From an uncultured Butyrivibrio sp. (lineage in GTDB: Bacteria > Bacillota > Clostridia > Lachnospirales > Lachnospiraceae): a DNA stretch of 61,165 bases. Both the position numbers and the translations under genes were made by a program. Under the pieces are notes generated by a model that worked only from the letters and a program-made list of their open reading frames with translations, ran no database searches and was not told where the DNA came from. This document shows positions 43,526 through 51,711 of this stretch, one piece after another. Positions within the stretch are counted from its first letter, which is position 1, and every line of letters begins with the position of its first letter. The stretch lies in contig CAMVLM010000004.1 of assembly GCA_947168335.1 (NCBI GenBank), positions 1 through 61,165 on the forward strand, written 5' to 3'.

Positions 43526-43686
43526 GATAAATAATTTCCTTTTTGAAGTTTTTCATACATGGGGAAAGCCAGGCTCTCGTCACGTCAGCCTGGCTTCATG
43601 TTATGAAGAAAAGTGTTCTTATGAGGGGTTCTACGCTTTATTAGATTAAGCGTAGTCTCAAGAGGTTTGGGTTGTTCCTCTTGATG
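43481..43686 (-). ncRNA. Candidate structured small RNA (about 205 nt)
   Basis: Reading the minus strand, a TAATAT/GATAAT -10 (43699-43692) precedes a start near 43686. Four perfect hairpins follow: 8 bp (43677-43684 with 43658-43665), 8 bp (43648-43655 with 43631-43638), 10 bp (43587-43596 with 43566-43575), and the 17-bp terminator. Linkers are C-rich (AACAACCC, AACCCCUCAU, UUUCCCCAUG), a pattern seen in Gram-positive regulatory RNAs that pair with ribosome-binding sites. No substantial ORF is present and it matches no RNA family I recognise. The -35 is weak. Confidence 0.55.
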
Positions 43687-43840
43687 TAATCATATTATCG
43701 CTCCAAACTTAAATGAACCTTAATGCACTGTGAATAAACTGTGAAAACTTTTTTGAATATTTTCCATTAAATAAAAAGTAATATCCCTAAAACCAGCATT
43801 CAGTTTACACAAGAATCTCAATAAGTATTATTAAACCAAC
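43687..43840. other. A+T-rich spacer upstream of the candidate small RNA
   Basis: It lies between the suf terminator and the candidate small RNA start. It should carry the small RNA's upstream promoter elements; nothing else is recognised. Confidence 0.4.
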
Positions 43841-43877
43841 TAAAAAACCCTTCCACCACGCTTGTGAAGGAAGGGTT
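43841..43877 (-). terminator. Terminator of the suf operon
   Basis: AACCCTTCC (43846-43854) pairs with GGAAGGGTT (43869-43877), followed on the minus strand by TTTTTTAG. It is 14 bp past the sufU stop. Confidence 0.88.
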
Positions 43878-43891
43878 CAAATCTCAATATG

Positions 43892-44353
43892 TTACTGATT
43901 CTCAGTTGATACTTCTCCTGCTTTTTCAGGGTGCTCCAGCATCTCCTGCATGGTTTTCCAGCCAAGTACTGCGCATTTAACTCGTGCAGGCATATGGGAG
44001 ATATCTTTGAGGGCTGCTGCCTCATCAAGCTCTTCAAGCTCTTCATCGTCCTTTATTTCGCCCTTGATCATTCCCATAAAGGTTCCGGCAAGCTTAATTG
44101 CATCTTCCTTGCTTCTGCCGATTATCTGGTCTGCCATCATATCCACAGATGCCTGTGAAATAGCGCAGCCTGAACCTGCAAACATGGCATCATCAATTAC
44201 TCCGTCAACAATACGAAGCTGCAATGTAATATCATCTCCACAGCTTGGATTAACCCCTCTCAAAACAAGATCAGGGTTCTCCATATCTCCCTTATGTGAG
44301 GGACGGAGATTGTGCTCATTAACAATTTCTCTATAAAGTCCTTTTAAATCCAT
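43892..44353 (-). CDS. sufU: Fe-S assembly sulfur-transfer protein SufU
   Basis: A 153-residue member of the SufU (NifU N-terminal-like) family. The zinc/sulfur-acceptor cysteines are visible in NPSCGDD (about 36-42), GSGCAISQASVD (about 61-72) and RVKCAVLGWKT (about 125-135). In Gram-positive bacteria SufU takes persulfide from SufS and passes it to SufBCD. The extra residues between GSGCAIS and RVKC fit the SufU rather than the IscU form. It is the last gene of sufCBDSU. Confidence 0.94.
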   Translation of the reverse strand: MDLKGLYREIVNEHNLRPSHKGDMENPDLVLRGVNPSCGDDITLQLRIVDGVIDDAMFAGSGCAISQASVDMMADQIIGRSKEDAIKLAGTFMGMIKGEIKDDEELEELDEAAALKDISHMPARVKCAVLGWKTMQEMLEHPEKAGEVSTENQ

Positions 44354-44426
44354 TTTATTCCTCGTTATTATCCTGTAACCGCTTAATTACAATTCTGATC
44401 AATGCTTCGGTTACTTAATCCCTGCA

Positions 44427-45647
44427 TCAATCATTATAGCCCATATAGGCTCTGACATTCTTAAGATGCTCAAGGAAACGGTCCACTTCCTCTTCTGTAT
44501 TGTAGAAGTAAACGCTGGCTCTGGCAGTTGAACCCGCTCCGATAAACTGCATCAAAGGCTGTGCACAGTGATGTCCTGCTCTTACGCAGACATGATCATC
44601 ATTTAAAACAGAGGAAATGTCATGGGGATGAACTCCATCTATTGTAAATGTAACAATTCCACTGTGTTTTTTGTAATCGGATGATCCGTAGATTTTAATA
44701 TAGGGAAGCTTTTTCATGCCCTCCATAATACGCTTTGTGAGTGCATCTTCCTGCTCCTTGATAAAATCAAAGCCTACCTTCTGAAGATATTTTATTGCCG
44801 CATCAAGTCCAACTGCACCGGCAGCATTAACTGTTCCTGCCTCGAATTTGTGCGGAAGCTCAGCATAGGTTGCATCTTCTCTGGTGACATATTCAATCAT
44901 CTCACCGCCTGTAAGGAAGGGCTTCATGTTCTCAAGCAGGGCCTTTTTACCATAGAGAACACCGATTCCCATGGGCGCCATAAGCTTGTGTCCGGAAAAT
45001 GCATAGAAATCCACATTCATGTCCTGTACGTTAACTGGAATGTGAGGAGCTGCCTGAGCTCCGTCCACGATAACTGTTGCACCCTTCTCATGAGCGTAAG
45101 CAGCTATTTCCTTAACAGGATTGGTAATTCCAAATACATTGGAAACATGTCCGATTGAAACTATTCTGGTCTTATCTGTTATCTTGCTCTTATATTCAGC
45201 TTCAGAGATAACGCCTTCTTCGTCGGGCTCAAGATAAACAAGCTTTGCCTTTTTCTCCCTGCAGACCATCTGCCAGGGAAGAATGTTGCTGTGATGTTCC
45301 ATTACGGTGATGACCACTTCATCTCCCTCTGAAACATTCTCAAGTCCATAGCTGTATGCCACAAGATTCAGGGACTCTGTTGTATTTCTGGTAAAAATAA
45401 TCTCCTCTGTACTTGAAGCACCGATGAAATCCGCAACGGTCTTGCGGGCATTCTCATAGCGATCAGTTGCTTCAACACTCCAGTCGTAAAGGCCTCTCAG
45501 CGGATTGGCGTTAGCATTTTCATAGAAATCCCTGATTGCATCCACTACTACGCTCGGGCGCTGGGAAGTTGCTGCGTTGTCAAAATATATGTAATCCCCT
45601 TTGTTTAATATGGGGAAATCGGCTCTGAAATCTTCAGGTCTTGCCAT
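44427..45647 (-). CDS. sufS: Cysteine desulfurase SufS
   Basis: A 406-residue class V PLP enzyme that turns cysteine into alanine plus enzyme-bound persulfide. FDNAATSQRP opens the fold, TVMEHHSNILPW binds cofactor, and DFYAFSGHKLMAPMGIGVLYG carries the PLP lysine (about 231). VCVRAGHHCAQPLM contains the persulfide-forming cysteine near residue 365. It lies between sufD and sufU and donates sulfur to SufU. Confidence 0.97.
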   Translation of the reverse strand: MARPEDFRADFPILNKGDYIYFDNAATSQRPSVVVDAIRDFYENANANPLRGLYDWSVEATDRYENARKTVADFIGASSTEEIIFTRNTTESLNLVAYSYGLENVSEGDEVVITVMEHHSNILPWQMVCREKKAKLVYLEPDEEGVISEAEYKSKITDKTRIVSIGHVSNVFGITNPVKEIAAYAHEKGATVIVDGAQAAPHIPVNVQDMNVDFYAFSGHKLMAPMGIGVLYGKKALLENMKPFLTGGEMIEYVTREDATYAELPHKFEAGTVNAAGAVGLDAAIKYLQKVGFDFIKEQEDALTKRIMEGMKKLPYIKIYGSSDYKKHSGIVTFTIDGVHPHDISSVLNDDHVCVRAGHHCAQPLMQFIGAGSTARASVYFYNTEEEVDRFLEHLKNVRAYMGYND

Positions 45648-45678
45648 CTCTTTTCCTCTCTTTTTGCCCCGATAGTCA

Positions 45679-46842
45679 TTATAGTATAGTTCTGATAAAC
45701 TGCTGAATTCTGATTATCAATGCTTCATCCGGAATCATTCTTGCGATTGATTCCATGCGGGCACGGATCATAAGTCTCTTGGCTTCTTCCTCGCCGATAC
45801 CTCTGCTCTGCATGTAGAACAGTGTATCGTCTCCAAGCTGTCCGATGGTGGCACCGTGACGTCCATCTACATCCTCTTCCTGACAAAGGATCATAGGCAT
45901 GGTTCTGTTTACGACATCAGGGCTAAGGAGAAGTGTATCCTCCTGCTCATCACCTACAGATCCTGCACTTCCTGACTTGAAATCAAGCGTTCCGCGGAAA
46001 ATTTTCTGTGCTTCATCAAGGAGAACTCCCCTGAATATCATTTCAGATTCTGTCTTCTCTCCCATCTGATCAGCCACGTAGTTCATATCATAGGTCTGTT
46101 TATGTCTGCAGAGATATCCGGTGTGGTTGTTAAACTTACTCTTTCTTCCAAGAAGTGTAACTCTGCATCCGCCCCATGTATTCAGGGCTCCAAGCTGCAT
46201 TCCTATAGAATCGATACTTGCTTTGTCCTCACAGACTCCGCCGATATCATCAAAGTGCATGATGCCTTCGCTGAGCATCTGAACCTTAATGAGGTTGATC
46301 TTTGCTCCTTCTTCTGCAAGAAGTCTTGTCTGTATTCCGATAAAGCCTTTTGCATCGGTATCAGAATCATATTCCATGATCACAGTGATCTCTGATCCCT
46401 TAAGAGCATGAATTACCTGGCTTCCAAGAACACAGTCACCATCCTTAAGTGCATATCTGATAAAAACAGGTTCCTTAACTTCAGTACCTTCAGCTGCTGT
46501 GATAACAGTTACAGGTACATTCATCTCAGCCATAAGGTTGTCGATTTCCACACCCATTCCTGTGCGTACAACCTGACCATCATTAAGAGGCGCTGTGTCT
46601 CCGTTAGGTCCTGGAAGTTCTGTCTTCTTCGCTTTTATCTTGTTATTGGCATCTTCAAAAATTGCCTTAACATCCGCCTCAGTTGCATCGCTTTTTACAC
46701 TTACAGCTGCAGGAATGTTCTCCGGTTCCGGAGTTTTTGTATTTTCAATATATAAATCGTTTATTTCAATCTGACTGTTGTTTGACTTTAAAAATCTGTA
46801 TGTCAGTGCAGGCAGATGATTAACTTTCATGTTCAGATCCAT
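45679..46842 (-). CDS. sufD: Fe-S cluster assembly protein SufD
   Basis: A 387-residue SufBD-family beta-helix protein. The C-terminal half has EDTLLLSPDVVNRTMPMILCQEEDVDGRHGATIG and LFYMQSRGIGEEEAKRLMIR, the family's conserved end with the metal-site His. It is shorter than SufB and pairs with it on the SufC ATPases to form the scaffold. It sits 4 bp after sufB. The N-terminal part is divergent, as is usual for SufD. Confidence 0.94.
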   Translation of the reverse strand: MDLNMKVNHLPALTYRFLKSNNSQIEINDLYIENTKTPEPENIPAAVSVKSDATEADVKAIFEDANNKIKAKKTELPGPNGDTAPLNDGQVVRTGMGVEIDNLMAEMNVPVTVITAAEGTEVKEPVFIRYALKDGDCVLGSQVIHALKGSEITVIMEYDSDTDAKGFIGIQTRLLAEEGAKINLIKVQMLSEGIMHFDDIGGVCEDKASIDSIGMQLGALNTWGGCRVTLLGRKSKFNNHTGYLCRHKQTYDMNYVADQMGEKTESEMIFRGVLLDEAQKIFRGTLDFKSGSAGSVGDEQEDTLLLSPDVVNRTMPMILCQEEDVDGRHGATIGQLGDDTLFYMQSRGIGEEEAKRLMIRARMESIARMIPDEALIIRIQQFIRTIL

Positions 46843-46846
46843 TGTC

Positions 46847-48256
46847 TCAGCCTCCTGACATCTCTAATTTAATTAGGTTATTCATCTCAACAGCATATTC
46901 CAAAGGAAGCTCCTTGGAAACAGGATTAGCAAAGCCGCTGACGATCATGGCTCTTGCATCCGCTTCAGAAAGGCCTCTGGACATAAGATAGAATACTGCC
47001 TCATCACTGATTCGGCCGATCTTAGCCTCATGTCCTACATCAGCGTCATTGGTTCTGATGTCCATTCCGGGAATGGTATCTGCTCTTGAAATTGAATCAA
47101 GCATCAGTGAATCGCAGGATACGGAAGTCTTGGCATGTTTTGCCTCTTTATTGATGATAACTGAACTTCTGTATGTTCCAATTCCGCCTGACTTGGAGAT
47201 TGATTTGGTTGAGATCAGTGATGATGTATACTTACCCTGATGTACAACCTTTGCTCCGGTGTCAAGGTTCTGACCCTTACCTGCAAAAGTGATTCCCGTA
47301 TATTCCATTGTGGAATGATCGCCCTTTAAGATGGTCATGGGATACAGGTAGGATGTATGTGATCCGAAAGAACCTGAAACCCACTCCATGCGGGCACCTT
47401 CTTCAACAAGTGCTCTCTTGGTGTTGAGGTTATACATGTTCTTGGACCAGTTCTCTATTGTGGAATAGCGAAGTCTAGCATTCTTCTTTACAAAAAGTTC
47501 AACGCAGCCTGCGTGAAGGTTGGCCACATTGTACTTGGGTGCTGAACAGCCCTCGATAAAGTGAAGGTCCGCACCCTCATCAACTATGATAAGTGTATGC
47601 TCAAACTGTCCTGCGCCTGCTGCATTAAGTCTGAAATATGACTGCAGCGGAATGTCCACTTTTACTCCCTTGGGAACATAAACAAATGAACCACCTGACC
47701 ATACTGCACCGTGAAGTGCGGCATATTTGTGATCTGTGGGAGGCACAAGCTTCATGAAGTACTCATGAACCATGTCAGAGTATTCGCCTGTAAGTGCGCT
47801 CTCCATATCTGTGTAAATAACGCCCTGATCTGCCACTTCGTCCTTGACATTGTGGTAAACAAGCTCTGAGTCATACTGAGCGCCTACACCTGCAAGTGAT
47901 TCACGCTCTGCCTCAGGGATTCCGAGTCTTTCAAATGTGTTCTTGATGTCCTCGGGAACATCCTCCCATTTTCCCTTCATGTCACTCTTGGAGCGAACAT
48001 AAGAGGAAATGAGGTTCATATCCAGCTCATCAGTATCCGGACCCCAGTCGGGCATTTCCAGTTCGTTGTATATTTTAAGAGAATCCAGACGGAACTTCTT
48101 CATCCATTCGGGATCATGCTTTTCCTCAGAAATCTTGCGAACAATATCCTCAGTGAAGCCGTCCTCCATACGATAGAAGTCCTGCTCGTTCTCCACATCC
48201 TTTATGTCATAAACACTGCGGTCTATATCAACTACCGCTTTATTGTTATCGCTCAT
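46847..48256 (-). CDS. sufB: Fe-S cluster assembly protein SufB
   Basis: A 469-residue scaffold subunit. Conserved stretches are HGAVWSGGSFVYVPKGVKVD, EGCSAPKYNVANLHAGCVEL with the functional cysteines, GSHTSYLYPM and NDADVGHEAKIGRISDEAVFYLMSRGLSEADARAMIVSGF-type ending. Length and order match SufB of Gram-positive bacteria. The SufBCD complex builds the nascent cluster from SufU-delivered sulfur. Confidence 0.97.
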   Translation of the reverse strand: MSDNNKAVVDIDRSVYDIKDVENEQDFYRMEDGFTEDIVRKISEEKHDPEWMKKFRLDSLKIYNELEMPDWGPDTDELDMNLISSYVRSKSDMKGKWEDVPEDIKNTFERLGIPEAERESLAGVGAQYDSELVYHNVKDEVADQGVIYTDMESALTGEYSDMVHEYFMKLVPPTDHKYAALHGAVWSGGSFVYVPKGVKVDIPLQSYFRLNAAGAGQFEHTLIIVDEGADLHFIEGCSAPKYNVANLHAGCVELFVKKNARLRYSTIENWSKNMYNLNTKRALVEEGARMEWVSGSFGSHTSYLYPMTILKGDHSTMEYTGITFAGKGQNLDTGAKVVHQGKYTSSLISTKSISKSGGIGTYRSSVIINKEAKHAKTSVSCDSLMLDSISRADTIPGMDIRTNDADVGHEAKIGRISDEAVFYLMSRGLSEADARAMIVSGFANPVSKELPLEYAVEMNNLIKLEMSGG

Positions 48257-48271
48257 TTTCTATCCAATCTA

Positions 48272-49051
48272 TTAATTATTTGGGTTGCAGCCGTCGCAAC
48301 CTTCACATCTTACATATTTCTCGAAACCATGCTCATTGATTTCTTCAACGAGACTTCCGTCACCTGTTGTAACTATGTGTCCTTTTACAAGAACGTGTGT
48401 GTAATCAACATGAAGTGCCTCAAGAATCTTGGTACTGTGGGTAATGATGAGAAGCGCTCCGTCCTTCTGTTTCTGATACTCCTGAATTCCCTTGGATACG
48501 GTACGAACCGCATCTACGTCAAGTCCTGAATCAGTCTCATCAAGTATTGCAAGCTTGGGCTTGAGCATAAGCATCTGAAGGATTTCTGCCTTCTTTTTCT
48601 CACCACCGGAAAAGCCTACATTGAGGTCTCTGTCCGCATAGCTGTCATCCATTGTAAGAAGCTCCATGGCTTCGCCCAGCTGTTTCTTATACTGAAGAAG
48701 CTTTACAGGCTTACCTGTCTGCTCGTGATATGCATTTCTGATAAAGCTTCCAAGAGAGATTCCGGGTACTTCCAACGGATTCTGGAAGGATAAAAACATA
48801 CCCGCTTTAGCTCTTTTGTCTGCAGGCTCCTTTGTAAGGTCCTGTCCGTCAAATGTGATTGTTCCATTGGTTACTCTGTAATGGGGATTACCCATAAGTG
48901 TATATCCCAGAGTTGACTTACCGGCACCGTTAGGTCCCATGAGGACATGTGTCTCACCGGGTCTGATTTCAAGGTTTATGTCATGCAAAATCGGCAGATC
49001 TTCAACAGATGCTGACAGATTCTGAACCTTAAGTAGTGTCTGTTCTGACAT
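48272..49051 (-). CDS. sufC: Fe-S assembly ATPase SufC
   Basis: A 259-residue soluble ABC-type ATPase. The start at 49051 (MSEQTLLKVQ) has AAGGAG 7 nt upstream, preferred to an ATG 36 bp earlier. Walker A GPNGAGKST (about 37-45), signature FSGGEKKKAEILQ and Walker B LAILDETDSGLD are all present. The final CEGCDGCNPNN tail is cysteine-rich and beyond the usual core. First gene of the suf operon, preceded by an extended -10 promoter. Confidence 0.96.
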   Translation of the reverse strand: MSEQTLLKVQNLSASVEDLPILHDINLEIRPGETHVLMGPNGAGKSTLGYTLMGNPHYRVTNGTITFDGQDLTKEPADKRAKAGMFLSFQNPLEVPGISLGSFIRNAYHEQTGKPVKLLQYKKQLGEAMELLTMDDSYADRDLNVGFSGGEKKKAEILQMLMLKPKLAILDETDSGLDVDAVRTVSKGIQEYQKQKDGALLIITHSTKILEALHVDYTHVLVKGHIVTTGDGSLVEEINEHGFEKYVRCEGCDGCNPNN

Positions 49052-49124
49052 TTTGTACTCCTTTATATATAACAACTTGCTTATCATTCTTTAAAAAGAA
49101 TAGTTTTTGTGCATAATCTCACTG

Positions 49125-49133
49125 ATTATATCA
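49125..49133 (-). promoter_or_regulatory. Extended -10 promoter of the suf operon
   Basis: TGATATAAT on the minus strand (TATAAT at 49130-49125). The start should fall near 49118, about 65 nt before sufC. The -35 is poor (TGTTTT), which is usual for extended -10 promoters. I found no clear IscR/SufR-type site. Confidence 0.6.
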
Positions 49134-49273
49134 CACATTTTTATGAAAAACATCTTTATTATATTATTTTCCCACCATTTTAGTAGGAATGGATTTCCAA
49201 CAGGTTGCAAAATGTTGTATTATTATGGTTAAATAAGGCATCTTATACTCACAAATGATTTTAGGAGAAAATA

Positions 49274-50290
49274 ATGGAATTCTGGTTACCGGTTTTGGAG
49301 GACACCATAGAAGATGGGCTAAAAATCCTCCCTTTTTTGTTTATAACATACCTGGTTATGGAATACCTGGAACACCGTACCGGTGATAAAACTCAGGAGC
49401 TTGTACAAAAGGCAGGGCGATTCGGACCTTTACTTGGAGGTGTATTCGGAGCATTTCCACAGTGTGGTTTTTCAGCAGCGGCATCAAATCTGTATGCCGG
49501 CCGGGTAATTACGCTGGGAACTCTGATCGCGATATATCTCTCAACCTCAGATGAGATGGTTCCTCTGTTTATTTCGAAACAGGTTGAGCCCTCCAAGATG
49601 ATCACAATCATCGCAATGAAAGCTGTTATCGGTGTCATCTTTGGTTTTATTGTTGATTTTGCGGCACGTAAATACAGGAAATACAAAAGGCGTGCGATGA
49701 TGGATCCCATGAGGATCGATGAGCTTTGCAAACGAGAAAAATGTCACTGCGAAGAAGATACTCCAAGGATTTCTGCCCACAGAGGAAAATATGATTTTAC
49801 TACAGGCGAATCCGATCATAATGATGAGGCTAAGATAACCAAGGCAAAAGTCAAAGAAAACGCCCACTCACATGATCACAATCATGAAAGTCATGGAAAT
49901 ATCCTTCGCTCAGCGCTTATCCACACACTGCATATTTTCATCTATGTGATGATCTTTACTCTTATTCTGAACGCAGCAATAGAATTTATCGGAGAAGATA
50001 AGCTGGCCGGATTTTTACAGGGAAATGTAGTTTTAAGCCATGCTCTGGCAGGACTTGTGGGACTTATCCCCAACTGTGCCGCTTCGATTGTAATCACTGA
50101 ACTTTATCTTTCAGGAATCATTACCTTCGGTGCCATGATGTCGGGACTTCTGGTAGGTGCAGGTGTAGGCCTGCTGATTCTCTACAGAGTAAACGAAGGC
50201 ACAACCAGAAACATTCAGATTACAGCAATCCTTTATCTGATTGGTACTTTTACTGGATTTATTCTTGATGTGATGCACGTAGTTGTTTAA
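49274..50290 (+). CDS. Putative arsenic efflux/metal permease, ArsP_2 family
   Basis: A 338-residue membrane protein with two related halves of about five spans each. Each half has a P(Q/N)C motif: GAFPQCGFSAAASNLYAGRVITLG (about 58-81) and GLIPNCAASIVITELYLSGIITFG in the second half. Between them is a hydrophilic loop (about 135-210) with CKREKCHCEED and HSHDHNHESHG, a cysteine- and histidine-rich stretch fit for metal binding. The family is annotated as putative arsenic efflux from similarity to ArsP; the true substrate may be another metal or metalloid. It is divergent from sufC across 222 bp. Confidence 0.82.
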   Translation: MEFWLPVLEDTIEDGLKILPFLFITYLVMEYLEHRTGDKTQELVQKAGRFGPLLGGVFGAFPQCGFSAAASNLYAGRVITLGTLIAIYLSTSDEMVPLFISKQVEPSKMITIIAMKAVIGVIFGFIVDFAARKYRKYKRRAMMDPMRIDELCKREKCHCEEDTPRISAHRGKYDFTTGESDHNDEAKITKAKVKENAHSHDHNHESHGNILRSALIHTLHIFIYVMIFTLILNAAIEFIGEDKLAGFLQGNVVLSHALAGLVGLIPNCAASIVITELYLSGIITFGAMMSGLLVGAGVGLLILYRVNEGTTRNIQITAILYLIGTFTGFILDVMHVVV

Positions 50291-50330
50291 AAAAGCCCTC
50301 CCCTTATAAAAAAGGGGAAGGCTCGTTTTA
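50288..50330. terminator. Bidirectional terminator between the permease and lipoprotein genes
   Basis: AGCCCTCCCCTT (50294-50305) pairs with AAGGGGAAGGCT (50312-50323), one mismatch. The minus strand continues with TTTTTTAA, the plus strand with CGTTTTA. It lies in the 46 bp between the two convergent genes and can serve both. Confidence 0.85.
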
Positions 50331-50336
50331 TGCACT

Positions 50337-51188
50337 TCAATTATTTTCTGTAGCGGCTTCTTCTGCTGCTTCTGTGCCATTTTCTGTTGTCTCTTCAGTA
50401 GCATTATCAGCGTTTTCTTCCGTTACTTCATCTGAAGATTCACTGCTTGTTCCATCTTCCGAAACTTCACTGTTATTACCCTCTTCCGAAGCTTCCGGCT
50501 GCTCTTCCTTCACATATCCGGCAACCTCTACACCATTTTCAGGTGCATGTATTACAAGTGACATTCCGTTCTGAGAAATATTCTCAATATCCTCAAATGT
50601 TACATCATATGTGTTTTCATTTCCCAAAGTATCTGTTGTAACAAGCTGCCATGCTGTACTCTCGGAATATATTGAAAGCGTAACACCTGACAATATCCTG
50701 CCTGAGGGAAGTGTCTGCCCGTCAACCAGGAGGTTTCCGGAATCCTCTCCCTTTGTCACATCTTTTAGTACAATCCCTGAAAGTTCAGAGCCGGATTTGT
50801 TTTCCAGAAAACACTCAACCTCTTTGTACTTCTCTTCTTCAGCGGTCTTTGCCTTTTCTGCATTCAGCTCCTTTTCCATTTCATCAAAAAGCTTGTTATA
50901 GGAATCTGTGAGTTCCTGCATTTTGGATATCACGTCCTGAACTTCATCGTTTTTGATCTTTTTAAGCTCCAGCTGCTCATACTCTGAGTACTGTCCGGAA
51001 AGGCTGTTAAGCTCATCCCCATAAGTATCAACGGTCAGGTTTCCGTACATTGCCTCTGCTTCTGTTTTTGCTTTTGTCAGGCTGTCTCTGCTATCTGTGG
51101 CAAGTTTAAGATTTTCCTCTGATAGTCCGCATCCGGTTATAAGCACTGCCCAGATAATGATAACTGCTGCCCAAATTCTGTTTTTCAT
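50337..51188 (-). CDS. Lipoprotein with coiled-coil and acidic Ser/Glu-rich tail
   Basis: A 283-residue protein starting at 51188 (MKNRIWAAVII), SD AAAGGAT. The signal peptide ends in the lipobox ITGC. Residues 22-125 form a helical, coiled-coil-like region. Residues about 130-220 form a beta-rich domain (SGSELSGIVLKDV, VTLSIYSESTAWQLVTTD). The last 60 residues are Glu/Ser/Thr/Ala-rich and disordered. I do not recognise a named family. It is exported and lipid-anchored; no enzymatic motif is seen. Confidence 0.78.
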   Translation of the reverse strand: MKNRIWAAVIIIWAVLITGCGLSEENLKLATDSRDSLTKAKTEAEAMYGNLTVDTYGDELNSLSGQYSEYEQLELKKIKNDEVQDVISKMQELTDSYNKLFDEMEKELNAEKAKTAEEEKYKEVECFLENKSGSELSGIVLKDVTKGEDSGNLLVDGQTLPSGRILSGVTLSIYSESTAWQLVTTDTLGNENTYDVTFEDIENISQNGMSLVIHAPENGVEVAGYVKEEQPEASEEGNNSEVSEDGTSSESSDEVTEENADNATEETTENGTEAAEEAATENN

Positions 51189-51211
51189 AAACAAATCCTT
51201 TTCTGTATTCT

Positions 51212-51664
51212 TTATTCCTTCTCCATGCTGTCTATGTAACCTCTGTCCCAAAGCATGATCTTCAGTTTTTTAGCAAGTTCAACCGCAGGTGCCGTGAAAT
51301 ACTGGTTCGTCATCACTACACCAACCATGCAGTCATAGTAATCTCTCCCTGCATAGATTTCCTGTACGGCCTTTACTCCGATTGGTTTGTCATAGCATTT
51401 GCACTGAATAGCGTAACTGACTCCGTCTTTTTCCGCAAGGATATCCGCACCGAAATCTCCGCTTCCTTTTGTTACTTCAACGCTGCTAAAGCCGCTTTTG
51501 CCAAGCAGATCCGCGCAGTAGTACTCAAAGTCATGGCCTTCAAGTTCGTCCATGGGTCTTGGCCGCCTTAACTTCTTCACGATGTAGACAGTGATAATTG
51601 TCGCAATGATCACAAGTAGTACTAATCCAAGAACCAGGTATATTTTAAACAAATTATCTGTCAT
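51212..51664 (-). CDS. Membrane-anchored Mrr-type restriction-endonuclease-like protein
   Basis: A 150-residue protein starting at 51664 (MTDNLFKIYLV) with GGGGA upstream. One N-terminal span (about 6-28) is followed by a Mrr_cat-like domain: LEGHDFEYYCADLLGKSGF, GSGDFGADILAEKDG and YAIQCKCYDKPIGVKAVQE. The D...QxK arrangement is the catalytic site of the family. The N-terminal membrane anchor is typical of short Mrr-like proteins, which are not proven restriction enzymes. It follows the rsmI terminator, and the lipoprotein gene starts 23 bp downstream of its stop. Confidence 0.82.
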   Translation of the reverse strand: MTDNLFKIYLVLGLVLLVIIATIITVYIVKKLRRPRPMDELEGHDFEYYCADLLGKSGFSSVEVTKGSGDFGADILAEKDGVSYAIQCKCYDKPIGVKAVQEIYAGRDYYDCMVGVVMTNQYFTAPAVELAKKLKIMLWDRGYIDSMEKE

Positions 51665-51676
51665 TAATTTCCCCAT

Positions 51677-51705
51677 AAAAATGCGGCTTTGTTTTCTAAA
51701 GCCGC
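51677..51705 (-). terminator. Terminator of rsmI
   Basis: GCGGCTTT (51683-51690) pairs with AAAGCCGC (51698-51705), followed on the minus strand by ATTTTTATG. It is 6 bp past the rsmI stop. Confidence 0.85.
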
Positions 51706-51711
51706 TTATTT

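Noticed and set aside
43516..43560. A 14-codon micro-ORF (MYEKLQKGNYLSSW) inside the candidate small RNA, ending within the terminator stem
   Set aside because: There is no ribosome-binding site before its ATG, and such a short frame is expected by chance. It remains worth a look in ribosome-profiling data.
43481..43686. Identity of the structured region as 6S RNA, SRP RNA or tmRNA
   Set aside because: The ends do not pair with each other, there is no tag frame, and no SRP tetraloop motif; the layout is four independent hairpins.
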